From the NCBI RefSeq assembly GCF_025356155.1, contig NZ_JANXUQ010000072.1:1-36259 (forward strand): DNA of 36,259 nt. Direction: 5' to 3'. Source of the DNA: Rhodoferax sp. GTDB taxonomy: Bacteria; Pseudomonadota; Gammaproteobacteria; Burkholderiales; Burkholderiaceae_C. The position numbers and the translations under genes are program-made. The notes below the pieces were generated by a model. The model was not told where the DNA came from and ran no database searches. It saw only the letters and a program-made list of their open reading frames with translations. Shown piece after piece: positions 16,926 to 23,763 of this stretch; the stretch's first letter is position 1, and the number at the start of each line of letters is the position of its first letter.

Positions 16926-19631
16926 TTAGGAAGCCTGGCTCCCTCCAGCCAAAGCCTTCAACTGGTACAGCGCCTCCAGCGCCTCCCGCGGGCTCAATGC
17001 ATCTGGGTTGATGGCCGCCAGCCGCATGTCCAGTGCGGAAGCCGCTATGGTTTCAGCAGCGGGCGGAGCTGCAAACAGATCCACTTGGGCGTGGGATTCT
17101 GTGGCCTGTAGCTCTAGCGCATCCAGCGTGTGGCGCGCCTGGTTCAGCACCGCTGCGGGCATGCCGGCCAGGCGGGCCACCTGGATACCGTAGCTCTTGC
17201 TGGCCGGGCCGCTCTGGATCTCGTGCAGGAACACGATGTCGCGGCCCGACTCGGTGGCGCTGACGTGCACATTCAGTGCGCAGTGGTGGGTGGCGGGGAA
17301 CTCGGTCAGCTCGAAGTAGTGGGTGGCGAACAGCGTGAAGGCTTGCGTCTTGTCGTGCAACTGCGTGGCAATCGCACTGGCCAGGGCCAGCCCGTCGAAC
17401 GTGGATGTGCCGCGGCCAATCTCGTCCATCAACACCAGCGAATTGGGGCTGGCCGCGTGCAAGATCTGCGCGGCTTCGGTCATCTCCAGCATGAAGGTGG
17501 ATTGGGCGTTAGCCAAGTCATCAGCGGCGCCGATGCGGGTGTGGATGGCGTCAATCGGCCCCAGGCGGCAGGCGCTGGCGGGCACATAGCTGCCGATGGA
17601 AGCCAGCAACACAATCAGCGCAACCTGGCGCATATACGTGGACTTGCCGCCCATGTTGGGGCCGGTGATGATTTGCAGGCGTTGTTTGGTGCCTAGGCGC
17701 GTGTCGTTGGCAATGAAGTTGCGGCTACCGGAGGGACCCGTCAAACCGCTCAATTCCGCTAGCCGCGCCTGCACCACTGGGTGGCGGCCCTGGGTGATGT
17801 CTATGCAAGGTTCGACCACAAACTGCGGCGCGCACCAGCCCAGTGTCAGCGAGCGTTCGGCCAGTGCGCACAGCGCGTCCAGCGCGGCCAAGGCGCGTGC
17901 CGTGCGGGTCAGCATGGGCACAAACGCTTGCAGCCGGTCCAGCACCTGCTCAAACAGCCACTTCTCGCGCGCCAAGGCGCGCTCCTGGGCGGAGAGCGCT
18001 TTGTCTTCGAACGCTTTCAGTTCGGGGGTGATGAAACGCTCGGCATTCTTCAAGGTCTGGCGGCGTCGGTAGTCATCGGGCACCTTGTCGGCCTGGCCGG
18101 TCGTGACCTCGATGTAGAAACCGTGGACCTTGTTGAACTGCACGCGCAAGTTGCTGATGCCGGTGCGGGCTCTCTCACGGCCCTCCAGGTCCAGCAGAAA
18201 TTCGTCGCAATTGGTCTGGATGGCGCGCAGCTCGTCCAGCTCGGCATCAAAGCCAGTGGCAATGACGCCGCCGTCACGCACCAGGGCAGCGGGCTCTGCA
18301 GCGATGGCTTGCAATAGCAGCGCTGCACAGTCAACCGGCGGCTCCAGGTCCAGGGCGATGTTAGCCAAATAGGCCTCTAGCCCTCGTAAAGACTGGGCGA
18401 GTAGCTCTGTTTTTTGTAGCGTCACCACCAGGGCAACCAGTTCACGCGGGCGCACCTGGCGCAGTGCGGTACGCGCGGTGATGCGCTCCACATCGGCGCT
18501 GCCCTTGAGCTGCTGGCGCAGGCCCTGCCACGGCGCCAGCGTGGACGACTGCAGGGTGCCGCTACGCAGCGCGGCGATGGCATCCAGCCGTGCTTGCGCC
18601 CGCGCGCGGTCACGCCGGGGTGCCAGCAGCCAGCTCTTGAGCATCCGGCTACCCATGCCGGTCAGGCAGGTGTCCAACAGCGAGAACAGCGTGGGTGAAT
18701 CCTCGCCGCGCAGGGTCTGCGTCAATTCCAGGTTGCGCCGCGTGGTTGGCGGTAGATCAATCAGTTCGCCGTCGCGCTGCACCTGTACCGCGCTGATGTG
18801 GGTCAGGGCCCGGCCCTGGGTGTGTTCTGCATAGCCCAGCAGCGCGGCGCAGGCGGCATGGGCCAGCGGCAGGTCTTGCGCGTTCCAGCTCGCCAGGCTG
18901 GCGGCTTGCAGTGCGTCCAGCAGCTTGCGCTGGCCCAGTGCGGGGTCAAACTGCCATTCGGGCCGGGCTGTGGTGTACAGGGCGTTGGTGCCACTACCGT
19001 TCATGCGCAGGCGTTTGAGCCGGTCTTCAAAGGCTTGCGTGGCCCCGGCGCTGTAGGCCAGCTCGCTGGGGCTGACGCGGGCCACCCACTCGGGCACGGC
19101 GTCGGGCGCGCATTCGGCCAGGTGCACCACGCCCTGGGTGACGCTGAGCCAAGCCAGGCCGCAGCGGTTGCGCGGGCCCTGGTGCACGGCCATCAGCACG
19201 GATTCGGATTTTTCGCTGAGCAGTTCGGCATCCACCAGCGTGCCGGGGGTCACCACGCGGACCACCTTGCGCTCCACCGGCCCCTTGCCGGTGACTTCGC
19301 CGACTTGCTCGCAGATGGCAACCGATTCGCCATGGCGTATCAGCTTGGCCAGGTATCCCTCCATCGCGTGGAAGGGCACACCGGCCATCACCACCGGCTC
19401 GCCGGCGGACTGGCCGCGCTGGGTCAGCGTGATGTCTAGCAGGCGTGAGGCCTTCTCGGCATCGGCGTAAAACATTTCATAGAAATCACCCATGCGGTAA
19501 AAGAGGAGGGTATTGGGGTGGGCAGCCTTGAGACCAAGGTACTGCTGCATCATGGGGGTATGGGCAGTCAACGCAAAACCGTCAATGGGCGATGGGGATT
19601 TGTCTTTTGAAATCAAAGAGATAGCTACCAT
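16926..19631 (-). CDS. mutS: DNA mismatch repair protein MutS
   Basis: Mismatch-recognition ATPase that starts methyl-directed or general mismatch repair. The mismatch-wedging F-x-E motif is F50/E52 in [10 protein letters not shown]; the core, lever and clamp domains follow; the ABC-type ATPase has Walker [10 protein letters not shown] near residue 657, the signature region and [14 protein letters not shown] near 735-748, and the C-terminal helix ends ALAGGSQAS. At 901 residues it is somewhat longer than typical, partly because of about 26 extra N-terminal residues before MMQQYLGLK. The start at 19631 lacks a good ribosome-binding site, and Met27 or Met28 cannot be excluded. Residues 404-422 are encoded by a copy of a dispersed repeat with rare codons. 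Confidence 0.97.
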   Translation of the reverse strand: MVAISLISKDKSPSPIDGFALTAHTPMMQQYLGLKAAHPNTLLFYRMGDFYEMFYADAEKASRLLDITLTQRGQSAGEPVVMAGVPFHAMEGYLAKLIRHGESVAICEQVGEVTGKGPVERKVVRVVTPGTLVDAELLSEKSESVLMAVHQGPRNRCGLAWLSVTQGVVHLAECAPDAVPEWVARVSPSELAYSAGATQAFEDRLKRLRMNGSGTNALYTTARPEWQFDPALGQRKLLDALQAASLASWNAQDLPLAHAACAALLGYAEHTQGRALTHISAVQVQRDGELIDLPPTTRRNLELTQTLRGEDSPTLFSLLDTCLTGMGSRMLKSWLLAPRRDRARAQARLDAIAALRSGTLQSSTLAPWQGLRQQLKGSADVERITARTALRQVRPRELVALVVTLQKTELLAQSLRGLEAYLANIALDLEPPVDCAALLLQAIAAEPAALVRDGGVIATGFDAELDELRAIQTNCDEFLLDLEGRERARTGISNLRVQFNKVHGFYIEVTTGQADKVPDDYRRRQTLKNAERFITPELKAFEDKALSAQERALAREKWLFEQVLDRLQAFVPMLTRTARALAALDALCALAERSLTLGWCAPQFVVEPCIDITQGRHPVVQARLAELSGLTGPSGSRNFIANDTRLGTKQRLQIITGPNMGGKSTYMRQVALIVLLASIGSYVPASACRLGPIDAIHTRIGAADDLANAQSTFMLEMTEAAQILHAASPNSLVLMDEIGRGTSTFDGLALASAIATQLHDKTQAFTLFATHYFELTEFPATHHCALNVHVSATESGRDIVFLHEIQSGPASKSYGIQVARLAGMPAAVLNQARHTLDALELQATESHAQVDLFAAPPAAETIAASALDMRLAAINPDALSPREALEALYQLKALAGGSQAS
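18367..18421 (-). repeat. Dispersed ~55-bp repeat inside mutS (copy C)
   Basis: Read on the minus strand, it aligns with the copy at 27684-27738 over 55 columns without a gap: 16 of the first 18 bases and 19 of the last 21 are identical, while the middle 16 differ. It encodes a segment [18 protein letters not shown] in the MutS frame using CTA, TTA, CGA and ACA codons that are uncommon in the rest of the gene. Confidence 0.65.
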
Positions 19632-19878
19632 GAAAGAAGTTGCACAGCCGGTATTTCGATAGGTGGATTTACACCCACACGATGAAAGACAAAAGTGCGG
19701 TCATCGGGGGAAACCTACTAAACACAACATGTTGATCAATTCAGCTATTGTCCGACACGGATACGTTTTAGCTGCATTGCACACCATCTGGAAAAAAGTG
19801 GACCAGAGGGAGACCAAAGAGCCCGGGTCAGACTTCGACTTGAAACTGGTCCCCCTGCTGCTTTTGAAAGACTAAAGG

Positions 19879-20784
19879 TCACATGCCAGAAAGCGCACGC
19901 GAAAGGTGTTCCGCGAAGCGGCGAACCCGCGCTGGCATGAGTCGTGATGTGGTTAAGGCCTGCACTTGCACTTCTGTGGGAATCCACTCTGGCAGCACAC
20001 GCACCAGTTGACCGGAATTGACATATACATTCGCCAGGTTTTCATCCAATTGGCCGACACCACAGCCTTGCAGGGCCAACTGACATGCCAGATGCGGTCC
20101 CCCTGAAACAAAGCGGCCTTTGACGTTGACACTTTGTCGAGGCTCATTGGGTGAACTTACACGGCGCATGGACCACGTGGAAGCCCATTCGCTGGTGGTG
20201 AGTCGAATGCAGTCCACTGACGACAGTTCTTGCGGCTCCTTGATCACTGTTCCACAGGATTTCAAGAAGCCGGGACTGGCGTAGATGCCCTGCTTCAATG
20301 TGCCGAGGGGTTTTGCCACAAGGCTTGAGTCGCGCTGGGGTCCCATGCGGATGGCCAGGTCAAGGTTATTTGTTAGCAGGTCTTCAACTCTTGAACTCAG
20401 CGATAGCTCAATGTTGACAGCCGGATTCTCTTTGGAGAACCGCGTTAACACCGAAGCTAGATAGAGGTTCGCAAAGTCCGGCGTGCAGGCCAACCGCAGG
20501 ATACCGCTTGCAACGTGGATCGTGTCGGAAATTTCTTCGTGCGCGAGTGTGGCTTCTTCCACCAGGTGCTTGCACCGTCGGAAATACGTGGCTCCCTCTT
20601 CGGTGGTCTCGACCTTTCTGGTAGTCCGGTTCAAGAGGCGAAAGCCGATAGTGGTTTCGAGCGCAGACACGCGGCGCGACAGTGTTGACGCGGGCATGTC
20701 CAGCCGCTCCGCAGCCTTTGTGAAGCTCTTGGCGTTGACCACCTCAATGAATAGCGCTATGTCGCTTAGCAAGTGTTTTGTCAT
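19879..20784 (-). CDS. LysR-family transcriptional regulator
   Basis: A 301-residue LysR-type regulator. The N-terminal winged helix-turn-helix is typical (FIEVVNAKSFTKAAERLDMPASTLSRRVSALE, residues 11-43, then RLLNRTTRKVETTEEG), and residues 90-295 form the periplasmic-binding-protein-like effector domain (GILRLACTPDFAN onward). It is transcribed divergently from the Tat-exported isochorismatase-like gene, with 109 A+T-rich bases between the starts, the classic arrangement for a regulator controlling the divergent gene and itself. The effector is not known. The region has lower G+C than its neighbours. Confidence 0.95.
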   Translation of the reverse strand: MTKHLLSDIALFIEVVNAKSFTKAAERLDMPASTLSRRVSALETTIGFRLLNRTTRKVETTEEGATYFRRCKHLVEEATLAHEEISDTIHVASGILRLACTPDFANLYLASVLTRFSKENPAVNIELSLSSRVEDLLTNNLDLAIRMGPQRDSSLVAKPLGTLKQGIYASPGFLKSCGTVIKEPQELSSVDCIRLTTSEWASTWSMRRVSSPNEPRQSVNVKGRFVSGGPHLACQLALQGCGVGQLDENLANVYVNSGQLVRVLPEWIPTEVQVQALTTSRLMPARVRRFAEHLSRALSGM

Positions 20785-20843
20785 GCCTTATTAACTCATA
20801 TTTGGAATAGTTATATCTAATATGATTATTTATTTCATTTTTA

Positions 20844-20858
20844 AATGTAAATAACATT
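20844..20858. promoter_or_regulatory. Inverted repeat between LysR and isochorismatase genes, candidate operator
   Basis: AATGT-AAATA-ACATT is a perfect 5-bp inverted repeat with a 5-base A+T spacer in the divergent control region, about 36 bases before the hydrolase start. LysR proteins bind imperfect dyads with a T-N11-A core; this site is shorter than that consensus, so the assignment is tentative. Confidence 0.35.
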
Positions 20859-20893
20859 CATTTGCTTGATTGAAACCAACTTAGGAACCACAC

Positions 20894-21634
20894 ATGACAA
20901 GTTCTGATCGACGCAATTTTTTAAATGGAACCGCTGCTGGCGCAGCCGCCATGGTCGGCGCCGTCGCCATGAGCGCAAGCCCACTATCAGCCGAAGCCGC
21001 GACCCCACCCCCCAAACCCAAGGAGAAAAAAATGCACACAGCCAATCACAACACTTTCAACGCCAAGAACACCGCCATCGTGCTGGTGGATCACCAAAAG
21101 GCAACCATGGAGTGGATCTACAGCCAGGACAAAAAAAATGTCGAGAATAATCTGCGAATGTTGGCTCGCATAGGTGCAGAGGTGGACGTTCCGCTGTTGA
21201 TTACAACGACGTTAGAGGAGCAAATAGGTTTGACTTGGGAGGGCATTCAACAAGCTGCTCCAAAACAGTTTGCTAACCGTATTAAGCGCGGCGGCACCTT
21301 AAATTGCTTTATTGATCCGGCATTTAAAAGTGCCGTGAAGAATTTAGATCGAAAAAACCTCATCATCTGTGGACTGACGACGGACATCTGCCTGCTACAC
21401 ACGGTAGACAGCGCCGTTAAAGAGGGCTACAACGTCATCGTCGTAGCAGATGCCAGCGGCAGCATGAGCAAGTTGGCCGACGACACCTCATTTGACTATT
21501 TTCGGCAAATCGGTGCTTTCGTGTTGTCTGCAAATGCTGCGGTGACGGAGTTATTCCAAGACTTCAGCACACCTGATGGTCAAAAAGTGATGAATATCAA
21601 TCTGCAAGAAGTGATTTCCAAACTTGGGAAGTAG
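20894..21634 (+). CDS. Tat-exported isochorismatase-fold (cysteine) hydrolase
   Basis: A 246-residue cysteine hydrolase of the isochorismatase/nicotinamidase superfamily (YcaC-like). The catalytic triad is D66 (IVLVDHQ), K131 (NRIKRGGTLN) and C166 (ICGLTTDICLLHT). The N-terminus carries a twin-arginine signal (SSDRRNFLNGTAAGAAAM, hydrophobic to ASPLSAEA, cleavage near residue 36), so the longer product should be exported folded to the periplasm. AGGA lies about 8 bases before the ATG at 20894. A second, stronger ribosome-binding site precedes Met47, which is where non-exported relatives start. The gene is A+T-richer than its neighbours and divergent from a LysR regulator. The substrate is unknown. 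Confidence 0.88.
   Translation: MTSSDRRNFLNGTAAGAAAMVGAVAMSASPLSAEAATPPPKPKEKKMHTANHNTFNAKNTAIVLVDHQKATMEWIYSQDKKNVENNLRMLARIGAEVDVPLLITTTLEEQIGLTWEGIQQAAPKQFANRIKRGGTLNCFIDPAFKSAVKNLDRKNLIICGLTTDICLLHTVDSAVKEGYNVIVVADASGSMSKLADDTSFDYFRQIGAFVLSANAAVTELFQDFSTPDGQKVMNINLQEVISKLGK
21020..21034 (+). promoter_or_regulatory. Internal ribosome-binding site and alternative start (Met47)
   Basis: AAGGAG at 21020-21025 is followed by six A residues and an in-frame ATG at 21032. The product from here, opening MHTANHNTF, would be a 200-residue cytosolic enzyme with the whole catalytic domain but no Tat signal. The spacing is ideal and better than that of the upstream start. Confidence 0.6.
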
Positions 21635-21763
21635 TCTTCAACCAATAGGTGATGCCTTTAAAGGGCGGCCGTGGGGACCACAACTTCGTAGCGCTATCAC
21701 TGTGTCCTTCGGCCGCAATCGGTGCTACGCTTGTACTGTCGCCACAAACCGCAGGACCACGTA

Positions 21764-22132
21764 GTGAAACCCAAACTTCTTATTGTTGACGACAGCAACG
21801 TCTCCCGGCTGATGATCAAGGGACGCATCGCGGTGCTGCAACCCGATTGGGAGGTGATAGAGGCCGCCAGTGGTGACGAAGCCGTGGCGCTGGTCCCCAC
21901 GGCCAAGCCGGACTTCATCACCATGGATGTCAACATGCCCGGCATTACCGGGTTTGAAGCGGCCGAGAAAATCCGCCAAACCGACCAGCGCGTCAAAATC
22001 GTCATCCTCACGGCCAACATCCAGAGCAGCAGCCGTGAGAAAGCCGAGCAATTGGCCGCCAAATTCGTGCAAAAGCCGGTAACGCAGGCGTCCATGCAGC
22101 AAGCCATAGACTATTTTTTGGCCACACCATGA
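21764..22132 (+). CDS. CheY-like single-domain response regulator
   Basis: A 122-residue stand-alone receiver domain. The acidic pair is D9/D10 in IVDDSNVSRL, the phosphoacceptor is D55 in ITMDVNMPG, and the switch threonine and lysine are in VILTAN and FVQKPV. No output domain is present, so it must act by protein contact, like CheY. The GTG at 21764 is preferred because AGGA lies about 8 bases upstream and the protein then begins at the first beta strand (KPKLLIVDD). Its stop overlaps the next start by 4 bases (ATGA), so the CheC-type phosphatase that follows is its likely partner. Confidence 0.93.
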   Translation: MKPKLLIVDDSNVSRLMIKGRIAVLQPDWEVIEAASGDEAVALVPTAKPDFITMDVNMPGITGFEAAEKIRQTDQRVKIVILTANIQSSSREKAEQLAAKFVQKPVTQASMQQAIDYFLATP

Positions 22133-22734
22133 AGCTCACCGCACTGCAACTGGACGCGCTGGCTGAAATCTTCAACCACGGTGTGGGGCAGGCGGCTATG
22201 GCTTTGAGCGAGTTGGCCGGTGAAGAGGTTCAACTCAGTGCACCGCGGGTCGAAGAGCTGTCACGGCTGCAAATCACCGAGAAACTCAACGCCCAGGGCG
22301 CCAACCGCATTTGCGCCGTGCGCCAGGGCTTCTCGGGCGCTATCAACACCGAGGCGCTGCTGATGTTCCCGGTAGACCAGAGCCTGCACTTGGTGCAATT
22401 GATGGTTGGGGATGATTTTCCGCTGGCGCAATTGAGCGAGATGGAGCAAGAGTCTTTGGCCGAAATCGGCAATATCTTGCTTAATTCGGTGGTCTCCAGC
22501 GTGGCCGACATGCTGGATATCGAGTTTGAAGGCACGCTGCCACAGGTGGAGCTGGGCCAGGTGGCCGAGGTGTTGCATGCCACCGAGAGCCTGGAAGATT
22601 TGATCCTGAGCCTGCAGATCAACTTCAAAATTGCGTCGCGGCAGATTCAGGGTTATTTGGTGTTTCTGCTCGACGTGACCTCCGGCGACATGCTGGAAAA
22701 GAAGATATCCGCCTTCCTCGGGTCTTTGCCATGA
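22129..22734 (+). CDS. cheC: CheC-family CheY-P phosphatase
   Basis: A 201-residue CheC/CheX/FliY-type protein that removes phosphate from a CheY-like receiver. The family motif [D/S]-x3-E-x2-N appears twice, as CheC requires: D9/E13/N16 in LDALAEIFNHG and E111/N114 in SLAEIGNILLNS (the position four before E111 is Glu instead of Asp/Ser). Both neighbours overlap it by 4 bases (ATGA at each end), so it is translationally coupled to the receiver upstream and to a diguanylate cyclase downstream. CheC is common in Bacillus-type chemotaxis and also occurs as receiver-linked orphans in proteobacteria; here it probably sets the lifetime of the phosphorylated receiver. Confidence 0.9.
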   Translation: MKLTALQLDALAEIFNHGVGQAAMALSELAGEEVQLSAPRVEELSRLQITEKLNAQGANRICAVRQGFSGAINTEALLMFPVDQSLHLVQLMVGDDFPLAQLSEMEQESLAEIGNILLNSVVSSVADMLDIEFEGTLPQVELGQVAEVLHATESLEDLILSLQINFKIASRQIQGYLVFLLDVTSGDMLEKKISAFLGSLP

Positions 22735-23747
22735 GTGCTGATCAGCCTAATGGCGCTGCGAATGCGGGCCTGCCGGTATGGCTCGACTGGGTGCTGTACA
22801 ACACCCAGTCGGGCCTGGTCTTGTTGGATGCCGACATGCGCATTGTGTTTGCCAACAAGTGGTTTCTGCTGCGGGCCGGGTTGTCGGCCGAGCATGTAAA
22901 TGGCGGTGCCTTGCTGGATGTGTTCCCCGTGCTGAAGGGTAGCCACTTTGAGCGGGCACTGGTCAAGGCCATGCGCTCGGGTTTTCCGGCACTGATGTCG
23001 CAGACCATGCACCCTTCGCCCTTTCCGCTGTATGCGCCGGTTGGGCCGCGTGCCAATGACAACCTGCTGCGCCAGTCCATACACATCGTTCCAATGGGGC
23101 CGGCCGATGTGGCGATGGCCGGGCAGCGCTACACACTGGTGCAGATTGCCGACGTGTCACCCACCGTGGCCCGCGAACGCCTGCTCAAGGCCCATGCGGA
23201 CCATATGAGCGACCTGGTCCATATCGACGCCCTCACGGGGCTTGGAAATCGCCGCTTTTTTGATGAATCCATGGCCGCTGAAATGCGCGCAGCCAGTCGC
23301 AGCGGCGGTATGTTGGGGCTGGTGCTGATGGATATTGACCGATTCAAGCAGTTCAATGATCTTTATGGCCATCCGGCTGGGGACCGCTGCCTGCAGGGCG
23401 TAGCCAATGTGCTCAAGGCCGTGTGCCGCAGGCCGCGTGACCTGGTGGCGCGTTACGGCGGTGAAGAGCTGGCGGTGATACTGCCCGATACCGACATGGC
23501 CGGTGCCGTTCAGGTTGCAAAAGACATACTGCAAAAGCTGCGTGATCTGCACATCCCGCACGCCGACAACCTGGAGCAGACCATGGTGACGCTCAGCGCC
23601 GGTGTTTTTGCCGGCCGCCTCAATGCCGATGAGTCGGTGGAGACCCTGATCCAAAAGGCCGACCAGGCACTCTATGCCGCCAAAAACGATGGGCGCAACC
23701 GGGTGTTTTGCTTTGACGTCGGACATAGTTCGGCATTGGCGGTTTGA
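22731..23747 (+). CDS. PAS-GGDEF diguanylate cyclase
   Basis: A 338-residue soluble protein with an N-terminal PAS-like sensor (about 15-150, DWVLYNTQSGLVLLDADMRIVFAN) and a C-terminal GGDEF domain (from about 165, DALTGLGNRRFFDE) that makes cyclic di-GMP from two GTP. The active-site motif is GGEEL near residues 243-248, a functional variant, and an RxxD inhibitory site (RPRD) sits five residues before it, so product inhibition is expected. No membrane segment is seen. It overlaps cheC by 4 bases and is followed after 16 bases by a bifunctional GGDEF-EAL gene, so cyclase and phosphodiesterase are co-expressed with the receiver. Confidence 0.93.
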   Translation: MSADQPNGAANAGLPVWLDWVLYNTQSGLVLLDADMRIVFANKWFLLRAGLSAEHVNGGALLDVFPVLKGSHFERALVKAMRSGFPALMSQTMHPSPFPLYAPVGPRANDNLLRQSIHIVPMGPADVAMAGQRYTLVQIADVSPTVARERLLKAHADHMSDLVHIDALTGLGNRRFFDESMAAEMRAASRSGGMLGLVLMDIDRFKQFNDLYGHPAGDRCLQGVANVLKAVCRRPRDLVARYGGEELAVILPDTDMAGAVQVAKDILQKLRDLHIPHADNLEQTMVTLSAGVFAGRLNADESVETLIQKADQALYAAKNDGRNRVFCFDVGHSSALAV

Positions 23748-23763
23748 CCGAAGAAGGCCCCGA

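Noticed and set aside
19663-19875. 70-codon open frame between mutS and the LysR gene
   Set aside because: No ribosome-binding site or family likeness; the 247-base gap shows nothing else I can name, apart from a weak similarity to the dispersed repeat at the mutS 5' end (TAGCTATC and GATTTCAAAA).
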